From: Antedon bifida
Lineage: Eukaryota > Echinodermata > Crinoidea > Comatulida > Antedonidae
Direction of reading: 5' to 3'
Assembly: GCA_963402885.1 (NCBI GenBank)
Contig: OY727103.1
Location: forward strand, 14,720,085 to 14,784,084
Length of the DNA stretch: 64,000 nt
In this document: in pieces, positions 1 through 11,700 of the stretch
How the letters are laid out: each line of letters starts with the position of its first letter
How positions within the stretch are numbered: the stretch's first letter is position 1
Made by a program: the position numbers and the translations under genes
The notes under the pieces: generated by a model
Databases searched by the model: none
Told to the model about the DNA's origin: nothing
Seen by the model: the letters and a program-made list of their open reading frames with translations, nothing else

Positions 1-2281
1 CATGAACATGAAACTGTTGACAGTATAATTAGTAAAAGTATCAAGGCATATATATTCTTAAACCAGAGGTCATTTATTTAAAAAATGTGGAAAAGTTGGG
101 TTTATTGGTTAACTATTTAAAGTTAGAGTCCCCATACTTTATTTGCTTTGTGTTTTATTTAATAGTTTTAAATTTACTTTATTAATTGTCATGAACTAAA
201 GAGAAATTATAATGTCTATTTTAATAGTAATGAAAAAAGCTAAGACTAAGCTAAGATGTATTTAGTTTAAATAAATGTTGAGAGTTCTTGTCAAAGATAA
301 TATGTGTATTAGTCGATAAACATCACACGGTTAATTGTTTTGCGGTTTTGTGCAATTGGTAAAAATCACAAACAACCTGTGTGTGTGTGTCACCGATATA
401 GGTCAGTAAATTTGCACATTGTCAAGATTTTTCGTTTCTTTCATTGAGTTTTTTCCCTCAAGTTATGTACAGTCTGATTTCATTACTCATCATGTTTATT
501 AGTTTGTACTTTATCCTCGTATTGACTAATGTCGGGGATTCCCCTTTTGTCAGAATCACATGTTAGAGTGTGTGAAGAATATAACATTTTATATGCCGTT
601 TTGGGGATTCCCTTCACATTTCTGCTGTGTTCAATTTCCATATAATCTTATGTTCATTTTAATGACAGAACGGTTTGAGAATTTCCCTTTCGATTTGTTT
701 TTTCAATTAGAATTCTTATTCTTCTAAAGTAACCATCTTTTGGTAGTCATTGACTTGCTGTTAGCAAGTTTTCCGTCATTCAGACATTACGCTTTCCATG
801 ATTTGTTTCTATACTTATGTTTTTGGGCAGGATGGTTTGTTATTGTTTTTTTTTATTTGGTTTTTCCTGTTATCTTTTGGTATTCCTGTTATTTTGACTT
901 TCTTGTTTTGTATCATCCGGTAGTCTAATGTGTCCATACCATTTTAATCTTCTTAGAGATATACTATGAAATTAAACCGGTAACCAGACAAATGTATATA
1001 TTTTTTTAATATATAAAATATAAATGGCATATGATAAATAAATGCTGATTCAAAATAAGCGGGCCTTCGAGTTGTTAATGAAGGCTTGTCTGACCATTCA
1101 AACATTATCTAGAACTTGTTTGAATAATGTGTTCGTAATGTGTTGGAGCATTTGTCATCTTGGAAGAATAGCTTTTTCGTCATCCGATCATTATCGGATC
1201 TAATGCATTTCAATTGTGTGTGAAATTAATATTTGTTATGTTTGTATATGAATGAATTAAATTTGATAGTGAAATGAGAAGATAACAATCAGTTTAATTA
1301 CTAAAAATTATTTATGCTTGTTTAAAGATTTGTATAGCTTAGGATATTGTGAAAAAGGATGTAATTTCTTAAAATATATGGGTTTATTTGCGGGTATTGC
1401 TGATATATCCTAATAAAGTTTCCTAGACCAGTTATTGCCAATGCATATGTCATATATACTATATTAATTTCAGTGCAATAGGAGTCCAACTCCCAAAGGA
1501 TTTTGAAAGTCACAACTCGTTGTTTTTCACTTAAAATTTGCTGAATCATTTGTCAGTGTTTCTTTAAATAGATCAAGCAACTACCGATTCCTAATAGAAA
1601 GTGTGTATTTGATGGACGTGGTTTGTAAGAGAATTTCCTATTTCCAATCAACTTTAGGGTTGAGAATGCAATTACTAATTAACATAGTAGACAGCCTCTC
1701 GTTTAAAAAAAAAGAAAAATGAAAGTGTCACAGCAAATTCAATGTCAATCAGAGAACATTAATGTATCGATCTAAATTTAGATTTTTGTTTTTTGGTTGT
1801 GAAGCTCGATTTGTTTTGCTTTGGTAAAATTATACATACAATAGATACATTATACACCATTAAAGACATGTGGGAGTACTGTATTTGAATGTTTTATATC
1901 ATACTAATTACTACTAAAACCATTAAACCATTGCATTGCTTATATAATAAAATCATCATGTATTCTTTATATATATAGTAAATTTTGTAATTTATTATTT
2001 TATGTATTTGATGTATGTACGGCGCTCTGGTCAATTTTTTAGGAGGGTGCCAATATAAAGAACATATATTATTATTATAAATTTAAATGTATAATAATGT
2101 TATTTCCCCAAAAAATGCTGTTCAAATTGAAATTTAGATTATATCTTTTAAATGAGATAAGAAGTCTTTAGAATACTTTATTATGTTCATTACTATGTTT
2201 GTAACTTCTATAGTTTTAATGTACTGTACCAATTAATTTAAAATAAAATAATTAACATTTTAAAATGCTTTCTCATTTAAG
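1..2281. other. Synapsin upstream intron, no gene seen
   Basis: AT-rich sequence upstream of the first visible synapsin exon, ending in a weak AG acceptor at 2280-2281. I see no coding exon, tRNA or clear transposon. Short open frames here (for example 740-928 and 1322-1549) are AT-rich and low complexity and resemble no protein. Most likely this is intron of the synapsin gene, whose earlier exons lie left of the window. Confidence 0.5.
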
Positions 2282-5200
2282 GAGAACATCGGTATCTGGT
2301 AACTGGAAAGCTAACACAGGTTCATCAGCTGTAGAACAGATCGCCATGACAGAACAGTAAGTATACAAGAGCAAGAATGTGTGTACAGTCCATGTAACTG
2401 CCATAAAATGAATGAGTCCAACACTCAAGGTGCTCCTTTATTCCTGTTTCTTGAGGTGGTTTCCCGATTGATCGTAAAATCAAAACGGAACTGGGTATGA
2501 TCAACTAGCGTTCTTGTCACCAACTAGTCATCCATTCATAGAAGTACTGATGTAGTAGCCTATCTGTACGGTGACCATAGAATGTGACCCGAGACATGAC
2601 TAACTACGACTTTTAGTTGATAGAAGATTGAAAAAATTTTGTTAAGAAGAGTTACTGAAAACAAAAAACAACAACAACCACTTATAAATGCATGTTTTAG
2701 CAATAATTGTGACCCCTTGAGCGTTAAACTGAAATGTTTTGTATTTAAGTTAAAACCATTTGTTGTGCCTAGGAGATTTAAGATCATAACAAAGAATTCT
2801 ATATTGTTTTTGACCACATATCAAATGTTATAATGGCGTCGTCGTTAACATGGGGCTCAGTATAGCCACCACAGCGAAAGGACAGACTTCCACAGTATTC
2901 GCGAGACAAGGCATTTTATGACATACTACTTTTCTGCAAATCTATGTGGTACAGAAATCCGAGTGTACACCAAGTCTGCTATGAGAATGCCAGGATCCGA
3001 AACATCGCTGGAGGAACTTTCCACATCTTAGGAGAGACAATCTTTACTGCGGAGGAGAGACCCTAGATGAGTTACTTTGCAACTGACGCCGACTATTGTC
3101 TGAACTTTATAGATGTTGTCTCAGTCTCTTGGCAAAACTACAACTATCCTTGGGTGGACAATCCCCATCGTATTTCAACATTCGCTACATGTTCTTCCCC
3201 TAAAGGCCAATTTACACAGACGCAGTAACGGTAATAAAAATATAGAATCTATGTTATTCCTTATGACCATTTACACACAATGCGGAGTGGACAGGCTTGT
3301 CCCTTCTACAAGGGACAACCTACTCGGTTTTCCGCTTACCGTTACCGCTCATCTGTGTAATTGGCCTTTAGACTGTAAAAGACCTTTGAACTTTCATGCT
3401 TACATGGCTTCCGTGTAATCACAGCCCTTGTAATCACTTTTGCACTGAAGAATTTTGGTCCATATGCAGAGTATCAACCTTCCTGTCCTCTGCTAGCCGA
3501 TAACAGATATCTGTTAGACACCATGCCGCAAAGCTCCTGAATGCACTGATGCCAATTGCCAGGTATGTTCCTTTGTCCAGCGCTCTGAGGAGTCGGTTGT
3601 ACATAGAATCGCATCTAACGATTTCATCACAGGACAATCCAAGTTGCCCTTCTCAAGCAGGTCCACCTGGCTTTCACTACAATCTGAATGCCCAGACTTA
3701 CATAGAGTACACGCCCACCTAATCCAGGTGCTTCAAAAAAGGTTACCAAAGAGAGAGATGTCAAACGATACCTCTCGATCATGAACCACTTGCACCTCCA
3801 TGTCACGAATGGATGATAGTTACTTGCATGGCCAGCTTACTGCCTAACACATCTGGTTATACCACCCAACTTTTCACCAGCTCAAACAAATAGCACATCG
3901 ATATTGTTATACCCTCAACATGGATGGATGTATCGATGGTGACATCAAACGATTTTCCAATGCGCTTGTCTATAGTAAAGTACTGCTGTTAATCAAACCA
4001 ACATGCTCTTTGAACTCTGTGTCTTTAACTGCGGCCCTCAATAGAATGCTGCGAATCAACTGTTATATTTTTTGACAACAAAACATACCCATGTAGAAAT
4101 CATATACGCAGTCTGATTATTCTATTGACATGTCTGCGTCGAGGATTAATTGACAAGAAGATATTGCTGAACAATTAGTTTTAATTTCTTCACAATCGGA
4201 CTACAAATAGTTCACTTTCTTGCAATTGTAATTTTAAGTAGTTGGTAATATTAATAAAATATGCAATTTTTATATTTTAATTATCATACTGTCCTGCAAC
4301 CTACTGAAATTAAAAATGACGTTAATCTATAGAATATTAAATTATGCATTTGACCATGTATGTCGTTACCATGTGTACTGGCGTGCAGTAAAATAAATGT
4401 GTTTTTAATATATGGCTAAGCAGTGTTTTTTTCTTGAATATCCTTAATTATCAATGTGATTATATTTATATTGTAGTGCCTGGTGATTGGCTAGTGGTTA
4501 TGTCACCACCGGGCCTGTTCGTCGCATATTGTTTTTTGTCGCCATAGCGCTAAAATTTGAAATCATGCCAATAGCAAATCTATATTATTTCCTCCTTGTA
4601 CTAACATTTAATTCTGCCATTTTCTTGAAGTTAGGCTTGTGAATGAAACACTGCGCCAATGGCTATGATGCATGTTGTCGTTGACGTACATCAGACAGCT
4701 TAATGGTGCATGAGCCTTTTGTTTATTTTGTAACATTGTGAGCGGTCTGCACTCTGTCGGCAAGAGACATGTAAGCTTTGATCTCAAACTGATGCATATC
4801 CGTCTATTCATTAATTCACGGACGATCGAAGTCTCAACCAATGCGCCACACTATGCCAAATTCCTAAGGCCTCTATCAAACGGTCTCTCTATCAACCCAC
4901 CAGAAACTGGGGGATTTACATTCGCTGCAGATATCAATCATATCAATCCATACCGATAGTGAGAGAAGCAGTAACATAGTTTACAGTCACATGTTTTCTT
5001 GACAATAAACAGCGTAACACACTACGTGACGCCCATATCCAAATGTGCATTGAGCTCAATCCCCTTGATGTGCCATAACTCGAGCTGACGTCATCAACTC
5101 GGTTCCAAGCACTTGTTAATGACTCATTTCTAAAGCAAGAACGCATCTCTATTGAATTGTTCATGATATTGATCCGCACAACGTCCAGATTCGGGATGAG

Positions 5201-6829
5201 CCAGCTTCCCTGTCATGCTTACGACCTTGACTTTTCACCACCTACCAAACTGACAGCCAGTAATGCAGCTACCAGATCAGCACTCTGGGATACAATCCCC
5301 TACTCTTTGAACTGGACCCACGGCAGCCAGTAATGCAGCAACTACCAGATCAGCACACTGGGATACAATCCCCTACTCTTTGTGAATAGTTCTTTAATGT
5401 GCACTATGTACATAGATAGGCTTGAACCCATGGCTATCACATGCTAGTCCGATATTATCAATACACCATCACTCTACGGTATATACAGCACCAGCTGCGA
5501 TTCCAGACAGTCATCCAGAATTCAACCGGGCCCAACATTGCTAATTACCTTGAATTTAAATGTACTTGTTACAGTATGCCTATCAGGATGATAAGTCGTT
5601 TTCGCCATTTACTTTTATTGCAAAGTAAAACCTTGCATTATGTCCAATTGTTCAACAAAGTTAACATTATTTTAATGCTTAGAAATTGTTGTACTTTCTG
5701 CATCCAGTCATCTGCATTATCAATTCAAAACATGTCTACTGTTTATAAGCATTGTTTAAAGACATAAAAATTGTATTCTTTTTTACACAGATTCAAGCTG
5801 TGGGTAGATGAATGCAGTGAGCTTTTCGGTGGCCTAGATATCGTATCTGTGGAAGCTATACATGGCAAAGATAGCAAGAATTATATCATAGAGGTAGTAT
5901 CACACTCCCATTAATGATATTAATTAGTAACAAAAAAATAGTTATTAGCAATTTCTCTGTAACTCAAGCGTAACTGAAAATTAATTTTGTTGAGTAAACG
6001 CCCAAAACTTTTTTTTAATTGCAAATTAAGTTAAATTCCCAGGTTAGCCCTTATCCTGAATTCCCAGGTCAGTCGCTCATTCCTGTTTATTTTGAATGAA
6101 TAATCCTGCTCAGTAACACATACAGTATAATGCCGGATGATCATTTCTTGTTGGCTAATTTGAATAATTATGTACTGATTTAATTATAACCATTGTATTT
6201 CCTTTCTTTATTGCGGCTTTTTTTAAGGTCAATGATTCGTCGATGCAGCTGATTGGTGAGAATCAAGAAGAAGACCGAAAACATATCGCAGAGTTGGTCT
6301 TGCAAAAGATGAATGCTTGTGTTATGCAGTAAGTCATGTGACCATTGACATTTTAAGTAACTGGTTAATTTCCATATGATGTATACAGTATAAGGACATA
6401 AATTTTACAATGTCACAGTTTGTATTTGAATTTAAATGGATTCAAAAGAATTTAGATTTAATGATTTTAAAATGTCTTTGGATATTGCTCTGTTAATTTT
6501 TTATCCAGTCAACTCTCCCAATACCGGTATTGGAAGAGTTGACTTTACTAACACAATTTTGTTTTGTTTATTCTATCAGCAGAACTGGATCTGCCACAAT
6601 GCTAACCAGCGCATCAAGCCTACCAAATCTGCAACGTACTTCACAAAGCAACAGCCCCAACACATCAAAAGTAGGAACACCAACATCCAATCAGAAACCA
6701 GCACTTTCCGGTACACCAACAAAAACGCAGTCGAACCCACCACCCCTGCCTACTCTGGACCTTCACGATGAAGAGGACACGCTTACAAACTTGAAAAAAA
6801 CATTTGCTACCATTTTTGGTGATATATAA
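2282..6829 (+). CDS. SYN: Synapsin, C-terminal part (5' end outside window)
   Basis: Synapsins coat synaptic vesicles, bind ATP and actin and control the reserve vesicle pool. Visible coding exons are 2282-2356, 5791-5893, 6228-6328 and 6580-6829; reading frame is kept across all three GT-AG junctions. The first three encode the end of the central C domain (ATP-grasp fold): a stretch with SGNWKANTG, then [30 protein letters not shown] and [14 protein letters not shown], all very close to vertebrate synapsin. The last exon encodes a Ser/Pro/Thr/Gln-rich linker and ends with [15 protein letters not shown], which matches the conserved synapsin domain E peptide (Arg/Lys-x-Phe-Ala-x-x-Phe-x-Asp). 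The linker is short compared with mammalian synapsin I. The next gene, FBXO7, converges on it with its stop about 1.9 kb away. The earlier exons (domains A/B and most of C) are not in this window. Confidence 0.94.
3200..3371. mobile_element. 172-bp MITE-like inverted-repeat element
   Basis: The left end reads CTAAAGGCCAATTTACACAG and the right end is its imperfect reverse complement (TGTGTAATTGGCCTTTAG). Both arms continue inward to GTAACGGTAA at the left and TTACCGTTACC at the right, giving arms of about 33 nt with a few mismatches and indels. There is no coding capacity in between, so this fits a non-autonomous DNA transposon. I could not define a convincing target-site duplication, so the superfamily is open. 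Confidence 0.6.
5254..5382. repeat. Local direct duplication, two copies of about 57 bp
   Basis: Copy 1 (5254-5309) and copy 2 (5324-5382) both begin CAGCCAGTAATGCAGC, continue through ACCAGATCAGCAC and end ACAATCCCCTACTCTTTG. They differ by a 3-bp insertion and a substitution, with 14 bp between them. It lies within the synapsin intron and has no coding sense. Confidence 0.85.
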
Positions 6830-7719
6830 TTATCTGCTATTAAATGTAGTTCTGAGAGAGAGCCTTAAGTTTTAAAAAACAGATTTTGACCTTTAATTCA
6901 ATCATATGCGCCATGCTTGAGAATGTCCCTCTTATAGAGCCAAAATTTAGACTGAAAGCAACAATGATAAAATACTTTGTACTGGCTTGTGGTTAGCATG
7001 TTCCTTGGCAAGAGAAACAATTCTTTCTCTTCACGCAGATTATTCCCTTTAGCTTGCCATCAGCTCCCAAACATTCAGAATCCTTAATACGTTGCCGTTT
7101 GGCGCAGTAAAACAAATAAGTAGTATTGTACTATAAATGAATATCTGCAGTTATCACTAGTAATGAGGCCTCTTTTATGTAATATTTGTATTTAAATTAC
7201 TTATTATATAGCGTAATAATGACCAGCAAAGACAATAATAAGCAATAGAAGGTTTTGTAGTTGGGTAACATTTTAGTTGTGTTTTTTAAATACATTGTGT
7301 GTAAAAGATTGTGGCATATGTAGAGTTTTAAAACAGGAGAAGAAAAAGTATTTTATGAAAGTATATTATGTTTGAAATGGTTGACTTTGGCAACATTTCT
7401 GTAACTGTTTGCGTTGTAAAGGCATATGTTATTGTGACATCACAGTGAGACTCAGTGGTCTGTGTACATAACATTATGATCGTCTGTTCTTTTCCATTAC
7501 TACTGGGTTTTTCTAGAATGTTTAGATTAAAAAAGGTTAACAAATATACTTGTGTAAACTAATTGTGTTTAAATAGATTTTTTGTTGCTAAAAATGATAT
7601 AACTGTTAATGGTAGAAAATGCAATATAAATAATCAATGTTGATTATCGGTTTAATGTTTCTTTCAGTTAAAACATTATTTTATTGTTATGTTGGGATGT
7701 ATCTTGAGCAAAGCTCTGT

Positions 7720-7940
7720 CTACACTAGTGTGACGCGGTATCCTTAGGCAAGATACTTTACTAGTACGTTTGCCTATCTCCACCCAGATGTATAAATGGG
7801 AACCCGGTTAGATCTAGACACAGCTTTGCACTAATTACAGCTGCATTATGGGAGCACGTTTCCATACATGTTTGATCAGGAAAAACATTCACAACATTAG
7901 GCGCTATACAAATCCAGGATGTTATTATTATTATTTGTGA
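7720..7940 (+). mobile_element. SINE-like dispersed element
   Basis: The sequence CCTTAGGCAAGATACTTTAC, a segment with CTCCACCCAGATGTATAAAT, and a tail GGCGCTATACAAATCCAGGA followed by (TTA)n resemble short interspersed elements that are very common in marine deuterostome genomes. A microsatellite tail of TTATTATTATT at about 7921-7935 supports retroposition on the plus strand. The 5' edge is approximate. It has no protein-coding content. Confidence 0.5.
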
Positions 7941-8564
7941 TGTGTACCATATATGGACATAGTGAAGTTATATCACTACCATATTTTGGGATATGACTAC
8001 CATATTTGTGCAAATCACATTTATTTTGTCAAACTAGTTTGATAGGGTAGAAATATTCATTATTTTGTTTTATGTAATATCTAAGTAGAATCAGATTGAA
8101 TGAACTGAAATACAAATAGATTTGATACGGACAAGCTCTTACTCAGTTTATGAGTAATTTGTATGTATGTTCATTAAGATTCATATTCACCTTATGTGTG
8201 TGGTTAATTATATAATAGATTTAAAGACAAAATTTCCCCGACGGGACTCGTGTGACAAACGAAGTAATTTGCTATTAAAATAATAGTTATTTAATATAGT
8301 TTTAGTGCAATACATAGTTTGTAAGTTATTTTTGAATGTGGAGAAAGTCTTATCAATTCAAAATATGTGTAATTTTTTTTACTATGCAAAAAAAGAACAA
8401 TACCCAAATTTGTCAAGATTGTAGTAGACATAGAATAATCATAGTATAAATAAAGTATGTATTGTATCTTATTAGTGTTATTTATGGGACTGGAACACAC
8501 CTACTGTAGCCTGGCGTTCATGACGACATCATCTGGTTGTATAAACAACACAGCATCCAAGAGG

Positions 8565-8655
8565 GCAGAGGTCAAAGTTCAAGGGTTATGGGTCAAAGGT
8601 CAAAGTTCAAGGGTTATGGGGTCGGAGGTTAAAGGTCAAAGTTCAAAGGTCAAAT
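8565..8655 (+). repeat. AGGTCA/AGTTCA short tandem array
   Basis: The hexamers AGGTCA and AGTTCA recur about eight times in 90 bp, several directly adjacent with one-base spacing (for example GGTCAAAGGTCAAAGTTCA), interrupted by copies of AGGGTTATGGG. It reads as an imperfect 22-24-bp minisatellite. The words equal nuclear-receptor half-sites in DR1 spacing, but nothing here shows that they are used. Confidence 0.6.
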
Positions 8656-8730
8656 GGACTTTAAAACACATCATTTTTACACTCATTATTGTTTATTTTA
8701 CTTTCTAGTTACTTGCTAGTAGTCGAACAG

Positions 8731-11700
8731 TCACAAAAACCCACCCCCAAAGTTCAACCGATTATGGTAGTTATCGCGGTGTCCACCACCTATTCCGGGT
8801 CTGTTAGATGGATCTCGAGATGGATCTCTAAATGGATTTAATGGGTCAAATCTTGCACCAGGTAGAGGTCCTGAATTTGGTAAACTTCCGATACCTCGTG
8901 GGTTGAACAAACTGGTTGGCGATTGTGAAAATGGATCTAGATCATAGTCTCCTCCTCTGAAAATAAAAGAAAAAAAACTTAGTGTGGTACATTCAAAAAC
9001 ATGATAATACACATTTATAATAACTCGACATTCCTGGGGTCGACCCAGAATTTCATTAATAGGGACTTTACAAAACATGTCGGGATAATCTATATATACA
9101 GTTCAAATTACACTTCTAATTTAATTGTTTAATTGTTAGAAGCGGCATTTGATTGCGAGGACCCTAGCAAGGAAGGTATCACCAGAACCAAGCAATTCAG
9201 AAGGGCCCTGCGTCATGAGACAGGGGAGGGTGCGTAACTAATAATTAGTTTTGGGGGTAGCGCACGATAATAAACACTTGCGATAATACAGAACAAAAAA
9301 CACCTATTTTAAAAATGTGTGTGGCCATATGATGATGTTAAAACTCTCGTCAAACAAAATTTTTGCATGAATTCATATTTACAACTCATCAGCTCCTTAA
9401 TAAGTAAAAAAAATAAATGGTCACCAGCCAGGAGATATGATAGATTCAAAATAAGCATGTTTTTAAAGTTTAACGTGCACATGGGTCTTTCTAAACTATT
9501 TACGCATTTGGAGGTGCTAAAAATCTCATGAAACATGTAGAAAGTTGATTAGAAATTAATTTTGCGTATTTTAAATGCACATGCGCATGTAAATTTGATG
9601 TCACAACATCCGATCTACCAAACTTTCAATAATAAATTGTAATTGTAATTACTACACTGGAAGGGCGTGGCTTAGATATTTACAACAACTTTACGTTTAA
9701 TGCTCTTGTAGGCTAAGGTCAGGAAGGTTATGTACCAGCAGAGGATAATTACTGACTAATTAATGTTGAAGTATGATGAATACTGTAATAAGCAGGATCT
9801 GATAATGACGTTACGAGCACAATATTGGCAATATGAACTACCCGGAGGTTAGGGTCTGGATGAGTTTGTGAATGACTTAAGAACAATGGCGGTTAGTTGT
9901 AAATTTGTGGATCAAGACGGTACGGTTCATGACAAGCTTTTCTTTAGTGTAACAAATTAAGATGTGCGATGATGGCAACGCTACACTTGATACTGTGATA
10001 CATCGAATGAGAACTTCTGAGAGTTCTAGACGCGAGCTTGAAATGGCCGGTGTTGCAAATGACTGTAAGCTGAAGGTTCATGCATTGAGCAAAACCAAAT
10101 TGCATAAGCATAAGCCGAGTGTTGGTGGTCAACAGAATCATCAGTTTGCGGATGCAGCCAAATTAAATGTAGCAGGTGGAGTTCTTAAAATCTACCTCTT
10201 CATGCTACGATGAATCATTTTCAATCTGTGTGCACCAAACGGTTTTTCCGAGGACGCAGCCGTGGACGTGGAAGAGCTGTACATACAATGGATGAACACT
10301 ATATTGTTGTCGAAGGTGTAAGTGATCCTAATGACTTATACATTGTCGAAGATAAAAATGAGTACTTTTATATTGACATTCTAAAAGATAACAGTAATAA
10401 GAACACTTGGTTCTATGATGTGTTAAAGATGAAGCTTGACACAGGAGCAGGTGCTAACTGCACACCTCTCGAAACATTTAGACAGCTACCAGGACATGAG
10501 AACATTAAAGTATATCTAAAACTAACCTATATCATAGTTATAATGATGAAATAAACATATTACTCTAAATGTCAAAGTTGATAACATCCAAAATGATTAT
10601 GATGTTGATGGTCTCCCCATACTTGGGTTGAAAACATGTAGTGAACTTGGTCTGATCAAACGTGGTAACAATATGGTGTTTCTCAAGTAGTCCATCTACC
10701 CCGCAGGGTGCCGCTTAGCCTGCATACCAAACTGAAAGAGAAACTGGATGATATGGAGAAGAGGGGTGTGATTAGACGGACAGACAAACCAACGGAGTGG
10801 GTCAACAGCCTAGTGATAGTTGAGGAACAAATGGATCCTTAAAGTGTGTTTAGAGTCAGCTGTCAGGTAATACACTTTCACTGAATTTGACCAGAAATAT
10901 GTGTACTGGCAAGTTCCTCTTATCAACGCTAGCGCAGATATATGTACATTCAATACTCCCTTCAGACGTACAGTTTTCTAAAAACGTCATTTGGTATCTG
11001 CAGTGCTAGTGAGGTGTTACAGAAACGATCCTTAACACCAAGTTGATAGATGGTGTTTCTCCAGTAGTCCATTCACCCCGCAGGTTGCCGCTTAGTGCTA
11101 GTGGGGTGTTACAGAAACGAAACCAGCAAATATTTGGTCATATACCTACTGTAATGTACACATAATATCTGATGATATGATTATTGCTAGGAATTTTCCT
11201 TTGTTGGTGTTTGGTTGTGACTAGACGGGTGCTGAATGACTAAAGATTGTCTCCAGTTGAGGTCGCCGATGGGTACTGTCAAGCCAAGGTTGTCAACAAA
11301 TGATGAGCGGAGCTGTACACATCTAGAATGTTGTTCGTGGAGCAGTGAAAGTGATTGGTAAAACATAAATGAGCAGAGCTGTACACGTCTAGTCTGTGAT
11401 TCATTTATTGGAAAGCGAGTGGTAGATCAAAGACAGATGAGCGGAGAAGTACGCTTCTAGCCTACAATGTTTGTGGTGCAGTGAAAGCGATTGGTAAAAG
11501 ATAGATGAGCAGAGCTGTACACGTCTAGTCTGTGATTCATTTATTTGAAAGCGAGTGGTAGATCAAAGACAGATGAGCGGAGAAGTACGCTTCTAGCCTA
11601 CAATGTTTGTGGTGCAGTGAAAGCGATTGGTAAAAGATAGATGAGCAGAGCTGTACACGTCTAGTCTGTGATTCATTTATTTGAAAGCGAGTGGTAGATC

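Larger units (their letters stand above)
2357..5790. other. Synapsin intron with decayed repeats
   Basis: 3.4-kb intron between the first and second visible synapsin exons. It contains a 172-bp inverted-repeat element (3200-3371) and a local 56-59-bp duplication (5254-5382), listed separately. The stretches at about 2850-4060 and 4600-5240 are less AT-rich than their surroundings and contain short broken open frames on both strands, as expected of an old transposon body, but I recognise no protein domain in them. Confidence 0.45.
6830..8730. other. Convergent intergenic region synapsin / FBXO7
   Basis: 1.9 kb between the synapsin stop (6829) and the FBXO7 stop (8731, minus strand). It must hold the 3'UTRs and polyadenylation sites of both genes, but I cannot place them with confidence. 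It also contains a SINE-like element (about 7720-7940) and an array of AGGTCA-like words (about 8565-8655), listed separately. No further gene is seen. Confidence 0.5.

Noticed and set aside
1-5790. A TIMP gene nested in a synapsin intron, as in flies and vertebrates
   Set aside because: Neither strand of the visible synapsin introns shows the Cys pattern or any exon of a TIMP protein. The host intron would be further 5', outside the window.
9944-10554. Independent cellular genes from the open frames here
   Set aside because: Both plus frames are gag and protease pieces of the Gypsy-like relic, in the order expected for it, with stops between.
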